A stretch of 64,000 nt of DNA from Paraphysomonas bandaiensis (taxonomy: Eukaryota > Chrysophyceae). A program made the translations under genes and the position numbers. Shown here piece after piece: positions 35,245 to 46,552 of the stretch (positions are counted from its first letter, which is position 1; each line of letters begins with the position of its first letter). The notes beneath the pieces were generated by a model. That model saw only the letters and a list, made by a program, of their open reading frames with translations, ran no database searches and had not been told where the DNA came from. The stretch covers positions 558,001-622,000 of the forward strand of contig CBFFRP010000146.1 in assembly GCA_965644295.1 (NCBI GenBank). The letters run 5' to 3'.

Positions 35245-36808
35245 CTTATCCAATCAGAAGGTAGAATACTGATAAACTGCAGAATGGTTGGCTCAATAGT
35301 ATACGTCAGATTCACAACTCCGATCACTTGGTATGCATATGGTTTACAGCACCCCCATGTAGATACTCATTATTTCATCGAAGCAACCTGTGAGGCCATT
35401 AACATAATCGAGATCAGAGCCTATGGGGGTAGCAATATCAGCCGCATCGTCAATAGAGCAGAACATATCGACCAGAAGCACGATAGGAGTCGGATCGTTT
35501 TCGACTGTTAAGAGAGCAGTTTACATTCCCAGCAAAGCAGAACTTGCTGTGAAGGTCATCTCCATAAAGGCATGCACGTCAAGATCTGGAGGTCTGAATG
35601 TTATAGATGGAGAGCTTCGAACTCTGAAAGCAGTGGGGTCTCATCCTTTTCTTTGCAATCTCCATTTCGCGTACCATGACAACTCCAACTGCTACATGGT
35701 GATGGATTTGTTGGAAGGTGGAGACTTACGACATCACATCAACCACTCTCTGAAGTTCACCGAGAAGGGCATTGCTTTTATTGCTGTTTGTATTTCATCA
35801 GCACTGAACCATATCCACTCCCATGGTATCATCCACCGAGGTAAGTTTAGTAGTGTATGTTTTCAATGCCGCTCCGTACTGACTTCACTTCGTATCACAG
35901 ATGTGAAGCCTGAGAATATCATATTTGATTGTCATGGTTATCCACGGTTGATAGATTTTGGTATTGCTCACAATAGTGCAACATGTGGGGGTAGTATGGT
36001 ATGCACTCTATCCAGCGGTACCCTGTGTTATCTTGCGCCGGAAGTTCTAACGCCTACAAAGCAGCACAGCATAGAGAGTGATTTTTGGAGTCTTGGGGTG
36101 GTGCTCTACGAGCTTATGTTTCTTAGGCGACCGTTTAGCAAGCACTGTCCTCGATCCGCCATCAGTTTCGTTTGTAGTAGATTCAACGATTTCTGGGATT
36201 CGTATGATAAATACATTTCGCCACCTGCCTGTTGCAAGACATATTTTACAGAGACTGTTATTGCAAGTCAATCATCAACGCCGAAAAGTAGTACGGAGTC
36301 CTCGCTTTTTCTTGACGAGGCTGTGCCGGAGAATCCTATTCCCTCTCAACTTCTTGTGGAACTTCCACCATTGACTGCTTATGGTTTCGAAGTTTCTTCA
36401 GACTTCACAACTCTTGTTCAGGGTCTGTTAGACCCACGTGTACCCCAGCGCTTGGGAGCTGGTGTTAACTTTACAACTCTACGATCCCATCCATTTTTCA
36501 ATGTTCTAGATGTATCGTGGGATGAACTGCTGGAAAAGAAGTATCCCACTCCGTTCGATATTAGTATTGAAAAAGTGAATTCAGAAATCCAAGATCGATT
36601 TGCACTGCATCCTCCTTGCCGCCCACCACATGAAACCAATGCTAATATTGTGGTTACGAAGGAGGAACTGAAGGCAGTGCTTGATGAATACACTTACACT
36701 GCACCCCAATATTTGTCAAAAAGGCAACCTCCATCCCTATTGGATAAGTCTTATGTCTGCCAGTAGAGCGGAGTTGTGACCGTGGAATGTATTTAACTTT
36801 ATGTTTAT
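35245..36808 (+). repeat. Kinase duplication unit, copy 2
   Basis: Near-identical to 32275-33838 and holds kinase 4. Differences are scattered single bases (for example GTTATAGATGG in place of ATTTTGGATGG) and a small indel near the end. Confidence 0.9.
35423..36766 (+). CDS. STK32/YANK-like Ser/Thr protein kinase 4, 427 aa
   Basis: Exons 35423-35840 and 35901-36766. Same domain plan and motifs as kinase 3: MGVAIS myristoylation signal, GVGSFSTV, AVKV, HR|D, KPEN, DFG, APE. A few N-lobe residues follow kinase 2 instead (GLNVIDGELRTL in place of GLNILDGELQTL), which suggests sequence exchange among paralogues. The intron 35841-35900 is in frame and stop-free as in kinase 3. Confidence 0.9.
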   Translation: MGVAISAASSIEQNISTRSTIGVGSFSTVKRAVYIPSKAELAVKVISIKACTSRSGGLNVIDGELRTLKAVGSHPFLCNLHFAYHDNSNCYMVMDLLEGGDLRHHINHSLKFTEKGIAFIAVCISSALNHIHSHGIIHRGKFSSVCFQCRSVLTSLRITDVKPENIIFDCHGYPRLIDFGIAHNSATCGGSMVCTLSSGTLCYLAPEVLTPTKQHSIESDFWSLGVVLYELMFLRRPFSKHCPRSAISFVCSRFNDFWDSYDKYISPPACCKTYFTETVIASQSSTPKSSTESSLFLDEAVPENPIPSQLLVELPPLTAYGFEVSSDFTTLVQGLLDPRVPQRLGAGVNFTTLRSHPFFNVLDVSWDELLEKKYPTPFDISIEKVNSEIQDRFALHPPCRPPHETNANIVVTKEELKAVLDEYTYTAPQYLSKRQPPSLLDKSYVCQ

Positions 36809-37505
36809 CTATGCATATGGAAACTCCAGTTACGTTTCTATGGCGTTATCATACGTTTATATGTCGGTAGTCGAAGTAATTGTCGTGATTTACACAACTA
36901 AAGTATCATATTTTTCCAAAACTAGTCGGCACCTCTGTACGGTTTTGGAAACTTTTGTAATTTAATTCTTAAATTTGATGTCACCATAATTTTTATGGAC
37001 ACACTCGAGTTAGTCCCAAAATACATTATCCCGATTTCGTCTTAAATAAAATAAAGTTTACTCAACGAGCATGTAGATATCTTCGATAACAGTTTACAAT
37101 ACCTTTACTTAAAGTCGTGTTTTATTTTCATGATTTCAGGTACGCAACGAAGATTTTCATGTACACACAACGGCCTCGAATAGTCAAATAGGAATATTTT
37201 GTTCATTATATTGAATTGTAACGAATAGTTTGCCCAGTATCATCATCTGTGACAGATTAGAGTATTCGAAATGAAAGGATGTGGATATTCGAGTATTCGA
37301 ACAAAATATCCGCTTTACTATACGTCGTAAATGACATATGAGGAGTACATCAGAGAAAAATAAATAATAAATAGTTAGGTGAAATTATAGTTATTTCAAT
37401 AGTATAACCAGCACAGACAAGGTCATATCGTGGTCGTCAAAATAACATGTTCTTAATTTCTCTGGTATAAGGTATACACTATTCACAAAACTCAGAACTG
37501 TACAT
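36767..37505. other. Intergenic between kinase 4 and the DUF2779 gene
   Basis: No gene. Contains a diverged copy of the kinase 3 downstream flank and, near 36915-36960, a block that recurs inverted at 26518-26555. Confidence 0.5.
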
Positions 37506-39044
37506 CTACTTCTTTAACACTTCTGTAAGATGCTGTAATACTCTTACCATAGCCCATGTGTCGAGTTTACAATATTCTAACAGACTTTCCCTCAGACGAA
37601 TTGTATCGTCTTTATAATCTCCATTCATCATATTTGCGTATATCATGCTTGCTGTGAAGCCATCACGTATTCCCAAATCCTTGTAGCTGTTCTGTAGTTC
37701 GGGTATCGTCGCTGCTAATACGTTCTTGATGCTATACTTCCCCCCCATTAAAGGCGTGTAGTACATCTTCTTCTGAAACGGTACCGCAAGATCCACAAGC
37801 CTCCTGCGTAATCGTGATATATTGATTTCGTACTTTGGAAAGTCACGAGCCAACTCTGCCAAACGAGCATCCTCAAATGGTTTGTGGTAAACGAGCACTG
37901 ATCCTTCGTCCCCCGTATCCGCCAGAAGTCGTTCGATGAACTCAACTCTAGGATCGCCTTTTCCGTCCGCAAGGAAGCTCTTATGCTCAATGTTTCGCAA
38001 TAATTCTTGATTACTATTTTCGAAAGGCATACATTGTTTGTGAAGTGAATACTGGAAACATATATGTTGGTGAGGATGACAGCCGTCGAAGGGCGGAACA
38101 GCACTCGCGAAGGCCTCAAAGTCCATATATATCAGCGGGAAACGCATCTCTTCCAGAAACTGTTTCAGCCTTGCGCGATCAATGTGAGGGATGCGTGTTT
38201 GCTCACAGCGCACTTGAATTCGCTGGCCTTCACTAAGCTTTTCTGTCTGAGGTATATCTCGTATCTTACGTATTCCACGGGCCCAAAGATCCCATTGACG
38301 CCCTCGAGCATTACTCAAATTGAGAACGGATGATTCTTTTCCCCCATCATCATATACCCCCGCTGCTTTGTAACAATGGTCTTGATACTCGCATATATAG
38401 GGACTTGTGCAGTGAGGCCCAATATCTACTGATGGTATACTTTCGCTGTCTAAAGCAAGTGTCTGTGTATGCACTTGCATCGACACGTAATCCTGTAGAG
38501 CTCTAACAGCATGCGTCACATCAGTACTAACGAAGAGCTGTTGAACGTCTAATGCACCTTGCCTCTTATAATGCTTGTTGATGTGCATGATATGTATAGA
38601 ATCGAGATGGAGCCCAGCATGCCGCATCGTCCAGTATTGAATAGCAGCATCCAGCTTGTGCGAATCCTTTACTCTCGTGGAGCTCTTCACTTCATAAGCA
38701 CACCAACCATTGTCAGTCAGTCGTAGAATATCAACAGCCACCAGCACATTCTCTGCACGAAATGCGGCCTCATAAATAACGGGCTGTTCACGAGATACTG
38801 CTAACGATGTTTGTTCTATACTCCGAGAATAGTCAAATGCACTATCAGGAGAACAGTCGATACCACCAGGAAAGTACTTATGGGCAAGTTTTCCTATATC
38901 TACACCTGATTGAAAGAGGAGGTGCTGCGAATCACTCTGATCGGGCTTAGGTACTTGTAGTTTAGCGTGATGTTTGTGAAAATAGAGCTGCTTCAGACAC
39001 TGACAGCCCTTCGCAAAACTCGATTTAGATAAGACAAAAGCCAT
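37506..39044 (-). CDS. DUF2779-family Cas4-like nuclease fused to DEDDh exonuclease, 512 aa
   Basis: Start set at 39044 because MAFVLSKSSFAKGCQC matches the usual N-terminus of bacterial DUF2779 proteins (LSKS.F..G.QC.K.LY); the frame is open 75 codons further upstream. The first half is a PD-(D/E)XK nuclease with Asp105 (AVDIL) and EVK 118-120. Cys14 or Cys16 together with Cys212, 218 and 224 (CTSPYICEYQDHC) make an Fe-S cluster pattern as in Cas4/AddB. The second half has MDFEAF (308-310), HKPFEDARLAELA and YCKLDTWAMV (Asp495), the DEDDh exonuclease motifs. Such proteins are common in bacteria; role unknown, presumably DNA processing. No intron, which fits a recent bacterial origin. A broken copy lies at 34378-35140. 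Confidence 0.88.
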   Translation of the reverse strand: MAFVLSKSSFAKGCQCLKQLYFHKHHAKLQVPKPDQSDSQHLLFQSGVDIGKLAHKYFPGGIDCSPDSAFDYSRSIEQTSLAVSREQPVIYEAAFRAENVLVAVDILRLTDNGWCAYEVKSSTRVKDSHKLDAAIQYWTMRHAGLHLDSIHIMHINKHYKRQGALDVQQLFVSTDVTHAVRALQDYVSMQVHTQTLALDSESIPSVDIGPHCTSPYICEYQDHCYKAAGVYDDGGKESSVLNLSNARGRQWDLWARGIRKIRDIPQTEKLSEGQRIQVRCEQTRIPHIDRARLKQFLEEMRFPLIYMDFEAFASAVPPFDGCHPHQHICFQYSLHKQCMPFENSNQELLRNIEHKSFLADGKGDPRVEFIERLLADTGDEGSVLVYHKPFEDARLAELARDFPKYEINISRLRRRLVDLAVPFQKKMYYTPLMGGKYSIKNVLAATIPELQNSYKDLGIRDGFTASMIYANMMNGDYKDDTIRLRESLLEYCKLDTWAMVRVLQHLTEVLKK

Positions 39045-39388
39045 ATCTTGACTTATAGTCCTTTCCTCATGGTGTGTTGATGGTGACGGTCTACATATAC
39101 ATACAGCACATGCATATGGATAGTTGTGCAGGCAGTATATCATGAGAGTATTCCGCTGTAGATCACTCTTACAAATCAACACCTTAGAATGACAGCAGGA
39201 GCAGCAGGACGACACCAGCACGTACTTCATCATAAAGCAGATGTATGATGCAACGTGTGTGCGTCGCATGTATATATAAAATAGCTATACAGCATACTCA
39301 AGCAATAACATAGCTCTATATCTATATAGAGACCTCAGCATACTGGAAGCATAATAATATTACAAAATCCATTGAATATACACCAATA
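39045..39388. promoter_or_regulatory. Divergent upstream region
   Basis: 344 bp separating the DUF2779 gene (minus) from the M15 peptidase gene (plus), with several TATATA stretches near 39265-39330. Transcription starts cannot be placed. Confidence 0.35.
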
Positions 39389-40195
39389 ATGTTCTACAAG
39401 CTTGTTTCTTTTGTTCTCCTTGGGACTGTAGCTGCCCACAGTGGACCTATTTGGGGTCACGGCGAGGATTGGGTAAATGCGAAATTAGAGAAGAACACCA
39501 CCGCCCCCGCGACATGCATTCTAGGCACCCAGAATGGCTGCTCTACCTCTGTTTGTTCAGGCCTAACAAGGTATATATTATTCGAATGGCACGTGTGTAT
39601 TTTTCTTCCGTTTATTTTGTATTTATTTATCCTTTACCACGAAATCGAATACCTAATCTAACTGTATATTAGTCAAATTGTTTCGAAGCTGGAGTCGATG
39701 GGATACGATTTTAAATCGCTTGATTCGAGTTGGATTCATTGTTCTTCGCCATGTGTGAACCAGCTTCAAGCCTCAGCTGCCGATGCTTTGAAGTCTGCTG
39801 CTATGTCGAAAAACGATTACATCACACTCAACTCTGCATTCCGCTCCTCTGCTCAGCAATACCTGTTGTATAACTGGTATAACAAGGGTATCTGTGGTAT
39901 TGGATTGGCAGCGACCCCTGGGACTTCCAATCATGAGGGTGGGCGGGCAATTGATACGTCCTACTATGACTATTGGCTCTCCACTCTGCAGTCCTACGGC
40001 TGGGTGCACTCATACCCTTCCTCTGACCCCGTGCATTTCGACTACACTGCAGCCAAGGATATTGCTCAGCAGAATCTCATTGCCTTCCAAAAGCTATGGA
40101 ACAGTAACAACCCCTCAAACACAATTGCTGAGGACGGGATTTATGGACCAGATACCTCTAATGCCCTCTATAATTCCCCCTGCGATGGTTGGTAG
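39389..40195 (+). CDS. Secreted M15-family (VanY-like) carboxypeptidase, 234 aa
   Basis: Exons 39389-39570 and 39673-40195; the 102-nt intron is about twice the local norm. The N-terminus MFYKLVSFVLLGTVAAHS is a signal peptide. Residues about 85-180 show the M15 D-Ala-D-Ala carboxypeptidase pattern: LNSAFRSSAQQYLLY, then TSNHEGGRAID (zinc His and Asp) and SSDPVHFDY (second zinc His). The C-terminus (LIAFQKLWNSN...EDGIYGPDT) looks like a short peptidoglycan-binding-type repeat, and even cysteines suggest disulphides. Probably cleaves peptidoglycan peptides outside the cell or in the phagosome, helping digest or repel bacteria. Family is mainly bacterial; lateral transfer with later intron gain is likely. 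Confidence 0.87.
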
Positions 40196-41608
40196 AGAGC
40201 CTTATGTCGTATTATAACTGCTGAGTTTGGAATTCACTCAGAGTTTACGTTGAATTATTATCACTGGCGCTTGGCCGAAAAGTATATCTTATATGTCTTG
40301 GGCTCAGTATTTGCCACAATGCTATGGACATGTTTGCATTTCCACAAGTTAATAATGCCATTATTTTGATATGAAGAGCATTTGGCTATTCTTTTGAGCA
40401 CTAGATATTCAGCAAAATAGTGTTTTTAAGAGGTATATTGCTATTGTTTCTTTTGTAGAATTCTGTCTCTTCTCTCTTCAATACAGCTTTTACTTAAGAA
40501 GTCAATTTATGACTAGGTTATAACTAAAATCCATAGTAGTACGGGTGTGTCGTAAACGTAGAGATGCAATAAGTAATCTCGTAGCTAACATAAACATTGA
40601 ATTCATAATTTTATTAAAAGCGTGTGTCAGAGTAAAAACATAAGTTTCCACTGGGAAGAAAAGCGGGTCAATTGGACTAACAGGGAAAGATTCAGTATCC
40701 ACAAGTTTCACATACTAACATTCCCAAGTATCAGAAATAGATAAAATTGGGCGAGAAAAGCATGCAGTACTTAATATTCTAAGGGACCGAAAGAATGAAT
40801 ACGACTCATTCATTACTGGAGTTGGACCGAGGATCATATCTTTGTCAGCTGGTTGGCTTACTTTCAGTCCAGTGACATACCTTCGCATACCAAAAGCAAA
40901 TCCGCCTTACCTATTCATTTAAATTAACCCCAACAAACATCAAGCGTCGCTTTCGACCTATAATCTAGAATACAATATCTCAGACCAGCTTATTCTTCGG
41001 GTAGCAAAATGTTTGGCACAAGACATCAAGGTGCACCTCTAATAGCTGGAGATATAGTGTAGATGTGTGTCTATCTTATTGTTGAGATTAACAATACACG
41101 AGTGGCATATTCAACCATGTCAGGTCACTACAGCTCAGTCATACGAGTGAGCGGCTAAAACTAAAGTTTTGTGGTGTGATTCTGCTTATTTAGAGTACTT
41201 GTGTGATATGTGCACTGCGTAATCATAGGGCAGACCACTGATAGCACACCCTCCTCCCAGCCGATGTGCTGAGCTGTGCTATGGCTATATGTGGGGATTG
41301 TTCTATTCTTTTTGTTTGGAACTGCTGTAGCTACTACCCCTGCATGCCCCATTATCAAGCAGGTCTTACCACACAGCAGCAGTACAGGCAGAGTGTTGGA
41401 GCGGACAAAAAATGTAGAACAGTTTTTCCAAAACCCTGACTTTTGTACATAATCGCACGTTTTTGTGTTAATTTTATCACCTACTCTATATATTTCTACA
41501 TACTCTACATCACATCTTGTGATTTCCACTCAATTCACTCTCCACAACTATCGACATCAGTCATTGTTAAACCAGCAACAGCACAATACATCCTGCCTTT
41601 TATTTAAT
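40196..41608. other. Intergenic, no gene seen
   Basis: 1.4 kb. A 122-codon minus-strand frame (41529-41161) lacks recognisable domains and abuts the RRP41 promoter; I do not call it a gene. Confidence 0.45.
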
Positions 41609-42586
41609 ATGCAACACGCTGATATATTAGCACTGGCCGGACTGCGCATAGATGGGCGCAGAAGTGATGAGTTAAGAAAGATAAAGTATAAAATAGGCGT
41701 GGAGACTGATGCAGATGGATCCACTTATATGGAGCATGGCTTAAACAAAGTATTAGTTTTAGTACATGGACCTCGTGAGGAATCACGGTCCCGTGGAGCT
41801 GAAGGAATGGATAAGGTGTGATATTAATATAACGATCATTTGTGGCTAACTTGCTTTGCAGGGCTCACTAACGTGTCATGTCTGCCACACACCATACTCA
41901 AGTATAGACCGCAAACCACGTAAAACAGTAAGATTATTTAATCCACGTTTATCTAGAAGGTTTATATTTTCGTTAGGTTGACAGGCGGACACAAGAAATG
42001 GAGGGAATTCTCCAGAGTACTTTCGCTAGTGTGGTGATGCTAGAGCTTTATGCCAAATCTCAAATCAATGTAGTTATTCACGTTATTGAGTCGGATGGGT
42101 ACGAGGTGTTCATATGTATTTTTTTATTTACAGATTCTTGTATAGGTCCGTGGTGTGTACAATTATGAACGCAATTACCCTTGCTTTAATGGATGCTGGA
42201 GTGGCGATGACTGACATGGTTACGGCATGTTCAGTAGGTAGGCAACGATTGCACGGTGTACTTAATCCTTATTTGAATGTATTAGGGTATGTCAAAAACG
42301 AGGTGTGTGTGGATCTCACTCAGGTAATTTAATATTGGATTGCTCCGCAGATATTTAATGGCTCATTTTGTCGCAGTTGGAGCAAAGCTCTGGAGTTTAC
42401 CTGCCACTCGCGATTAAGGCAAGGAGTAAAGATGTTATATATTTTCAGCTAGACAGCAGACTATCACTTGAGAAGCTTCAGGTTGCCATGGAGAATGGTA
42501 CGGAGGCGTGTGGGGAAATAAAAGTTCTTCTGGAAAGTGCCATAAAGGATATGATGTCAGACGTGAAACATCTTCAGCATGCATAG
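41609..42586 (+). CDS. RRP41: Exosome core subunit RRP41 (RNase PH fold), 248 aa, six exons
   Basis: Exons 41609-41815, 41862-41927, 41977-42098, 42134-42237, 42286-42323 and 42377-42586 join to 248 residues, the family length. Diagnostic segments: LRIDGRRSDELRKI at the N-terminus, GLNKVLVLVHGPRE, VVIHVIESDG, MNAITLALMDAGVAM and ACSVG. RRP41 forms part of the six-subunit RNase PH ring of the RNA exosome in nucleus and cytosol, for 3'-5' RNA processing and decay. In other eukaryotes the ring is catalytically inert. Introns are only 35-53 nt. Confidence 0.92.
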
Positions 42587-44497
42587 AATTTTTGATCGAG
42601 CCATAAATAAATTACAATGATTTTAAATTTGAATTTTTGTATTCTTTAGTGCACAGTCCCTGACTACTACAAATACATTAACCCTATTTTGTCTCAAGAC
42701 GTGTTTATTATCCGGATTGGGTTCAACACAAAATATTAGCACTGGAAAAATATAGAAAAATAAGGAAGAAAATACCTTACATTAATTATGATATTGACTG
42801 TCCGCTGAGAGTGACTTTATTGCACTATTATAGGGAAAGCACTATGATGAGACCACTTTCAAGAGAAAGTTATCAAGCACTTCACGTTATTCTCTGTCCT
42901 TCGTCTGATGTAGTAAATCAGTATGATGTCAGTGGAAACAATACACCAAGAAGTTTGCTGGAGATTTCAAATGTCCTATTTGGAGCAGTTTGGCTTGTGC
43001 CTTTTAGGGTGTGGGTCAAGTAGTTGTCAAGATTGCTTATTTCATATCATACACTGTGTTATATAGTAATGCCAATAATTGTATACTTGGTAAGTAATTG
43101 CAATTACTGTACTGTCGTTGAATACCTCTCACCAGTCATTACAAAAACCTGATCCACACAGTATTATCGATGCGATATAGTACATATATGCGATGGTGAT
43201 GATGCCAATAACAAGAAGCCTCATTCGACCACAATTTTGAACAGTCATTAAAAAACTTACATCTGATATTCAATACCTTGCAGCTCGCAGTTGCATTTCC
43301 CTCAGTGTCCTCTGTGGAAGGGCCTGGTAAACATGAATGGGTCATATAATAATAGTGCCATTATAATTACCGGGAACTGTGGACCCATTAATGAAACTTA
43401 CAGGTGCTTGATATATACTGTGAATAATTAAGTTATTTTTAGACACATTATTATCTCTGTTCTTCGGAGAAACTCTAGACAATGTTCATGTAACTCTACA
43501 GTTACTTTGTAGCATCTTTGTGCATTATCAGCGGCAAATCGTCGTCTAGAATCGTTGCTATTCTTACGTTGTGGGATACTAATACTCTCTATGAAGCCAT
43601 GCAAGAAAATCCTGATCAGCAAATGAGTGACAAGAATGGAGATGTGTCGCTACCATTCGTAGTAATGGGGGACCACACTATCTTGTTACCCATTAATGGT
43701 TACCAGGCGCAGTTCTGTGGTACGGCTATATTATTATTTGTTGTAGCTATATATTGAGTCTTGTGGATTTATTGTTTTGGGTTAATCTAGTACAACTTCA
43801 ATTCCCTAATGTATATATTTGATTGTGATAGTATTAAATTCGGGAAAAACCTATATCTCTTGCCAGCAAGCAAGCTGCATATAGCTATACATTATAGATA
43901 TAATAATTAGAAAAGTATCATCTCTTGTCCATATTTTAAAGTTAGGCTTGTTACCCCGTAAATGTATTTATCTCTACTATGAATTTATCCGACGTTCCTA
44001 CTACAAGTTAAATAATATATCGGTGCTACTTAATTTCAATACGGATCAACTCCTTTTTTAGTTTAGTAGGAACAAATGGAAAATTGAGTAGTAGATTTAA
44101 AGTTTAAAATGACACCGCTTGTTACCCTAGTTTCAAAAGTTTCCGCTCGGGGAAATGTAGCCTTCTTATAAGACTCATGGAAATATCGATTTCGCCATAC
44201 CAATCTCACAAGTTTTCCATTTAATATTATTTTTGACTATCCTCATTTGTTATCATTTGGTGAATTGATGCCACATATGTTTATATCATTGCATGATTGG
44301 AATTCAGAAATGACAAGTTGTCTAGCAAAATAGTAGCCAATAGGATATGTAAAACGAGAAATATTATTAATTTCATTCGACTTCAAGATCAGTTTTCGTG
44401 AATATGAAAACAACGTGTATTTGAGTTATCGTGATATATAAGAAGTGAGAGCAGTAACATAGTAAATAACTCCAAGCTCTTGATATAAAATGCAGAG
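42587..44497. other. Intergenic, repeat fragments only
   Basis: 1.9 kb. Short frames at 42811-43023, 43518-43757 and 43622-43139 have no recognisable domain. About 43782-43895 is similar, in inverted orientation, to 57255-57375. Confidence 0.45.
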
Positions 44498-45938
44498 TTA
44501 TCGCTTCGTAAACTTAGCAGCCTCTTCACTTCCCTTTGTCGCATTTCCCTCGCTGTAGGCATGTGCCCCAGCTCCTGCAAGCTTTCCATTTTGCACAATC
44601 AGGTAGGGTGTCCTTTGGGGTCGCCCTGCATAGATTATCACGCATATACGCATATATATCACAATACAGTGCTATATATCTCACCAGCATAGAAATTTTC
44701 AAGAATTTCTCGGACTCCAGCAGCATAGCGAGTTTGTGCCGATAAGGTTGTACCGGAGGTATGTGGAGTCATTGCATGATAAGGCATGGTTCTCCATGGG
44801 TGGTCGTCGGGAGGAGGTTGAGGAAACCACACATCTCCTGCATATCCAGCTAGATGCCCACTCTTGAGACTTCTTGCAATGGCCTCACGGTCACAAATTT
44901 TTCCCCGTGCAGTGTTTACTATATATGCGCCTCGTTTCATCTTCAAGAGCATTTTCTCATCAAATAAATTTTCAGTCTCTGGGTGCAATGGACAGTTGAT
45001 TGTAACAACGTCACAATGTGGAACCATATCAGCAGGTGATGCATGGAAAGTGAGATTCAACTCCTTCTCGACAGACTCCGGAAGTCGGTGGCGGTCACAG
45101 TAATGTAGTTTACAGTCAAAAGGATGAAGACGGCGCAACACGGCGAGGCCAATACGACCGGCAGCTACAGTTCCAACGTGCATGCCTTCGAGATCATACG
45201 CTCGTTGAACACAGTCAGCTATATGCCAACCACCGTCAATAATAGTCTAATGTCAGGTGTTAGCACGATAACGAGGTAAAAGAGCCCAAAGTACCTGGTA
45301 AGAGGGCATGTAGTTACGCACTAGAGCCAGAATGTGCATGACAACATGTTCAGATACGGAGATGGAGTTACAGAATGTCACCTCCATGACATCAATTTTA
45401 TTTTTCATTGCAGCAGCAAGATCTACGTGATCACTTCCAATACCAGCAGTGAGAGCAAGCTTCAACTTAGGAGCCATAGCAATACGCTCTGCTGTCAAGT
45501 AGAAAGGGTAAAATGGTTGACTGATAACAACTTCTGCATCATGAAGATGCTTCTCCATTTCGCAGTTCGGGCCATCCTTATCAGAAGTGACGACAAGAGT
45601 GTGACCTTTGCTTTCTATTCCAATTATTCATGAGTTAGCTCTGATAAGTGTGTATAATAACAGTTACCTAGAAACTTTCTCAGTCCAAGTTCACCCGAAA
45701 CACACCCCAACAGATCTCCGGGATTGAAATCAATCGATTCAGGTGATGGAGCTGTTTGACCATCTGGATATTTGTCGATTGTTGGTATGGAGTCTCTCGC
45801 ATACTTAGGAGGGTATCCTGTAGTGGGATCAGGATATAGAGCGACCACGACTTTGCCTTGGACAGCCCTCGCGGTATGAAAGGCACAAATCTGAGATGTG
45901 GGACGCCTCAGAGACTTGATCATAAGAGATGACAGCAT
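44498..45938 (-). CDS. FDH: NAD-dependent formate dehydrogenase, mitochondrial, 426 aa
   Basis: Exons 45938-45668, 45614-45295, 45246-44685 and 44625-44498 (426 aa). The first 29 residues ([16 protein letters not shown]...FHTARA) are basic and Ser-rich, like a mitochondrial presequence. Formate-dehydrogenase marks: [36 protein letters not shown] (Asn and His), Rossmann [21 protein letters not shown] (catalytic Arg), [13 protein letters not shown] (catalytic His), and a C-terminus [20 protein letters not shown] matching FDH rather than other D-2-hydroxyacid dehydrogenases. It oxidises formate to CO2 with NAD+. Divergent from the PAPS reductase gene. Confidence 0.93.
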
Positions 45939-46552
45939 ATTAATGTTGATGTATGCGGTGTTGGTGATATAGATGTATGAGAGGAACTGAAGAATGAAGT
46001 GATCAGAACATATGTGCATTCTGGATATGGACTCATGATATCTTGGGGAAGTGCTGTATCTTCAACAGTCAAACGATATTCTTTTTCATTTTCTTGTTAT
46101 TGAAGATATCAGTTATACAACCGTATAACTGTGTATACAAGCGTATAATCTACTCTGCAACCTCCGTCTTTCACGTACGATGTATTGACCAGGAATGTAT
46201 ATCCGTAAACGGAAATATTGATCCGTAAACGGGACATTTCGTACGACACCCTGCAGTTCAATCCCACTGTCCATACAATACATGGAATACGACGTAGGAA
46301 TATCCCTCCCAAAAAAATGAAGATTCCATATTCGGTCAAGATTCGAAGTGAGGTCTGGTTTGTGTGGGTGGAGAAACGAATATTCACTTCACTTGTGATG
46401 CACTGCATACCAACGAACTTAACTGGGAACATAACTTCCAGTAGTCAATCTCTTCATTATTTGATTATCTGAACTGCAAAAGCGGTTAGTTGTCTTGCAT
46501 CACGCCAACTCTCGCATTCTTCTTTACTATCTATACCCTCTTTTTCTCCACG
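45939..46552. promoter_or_regulatory. Divergent FDH / PAPS reductase upstream region
   Basis: 614 bp; contains a short repeated motif ATCCGTAAACGG at 46201 and 46220 and no credible gene. Confidence 0.35.

Noticed and set aside
41161-41529. 122-codon minus-strand frame upstream of RRP41
   Set aside because: Low-complexity composition, no domain, and it lies in a promoter region.
42811-43757. Three short frames between RRP41 and FDH
   Set aside because: No ATG-supported start, no domains, and the region contains repeat fragments.
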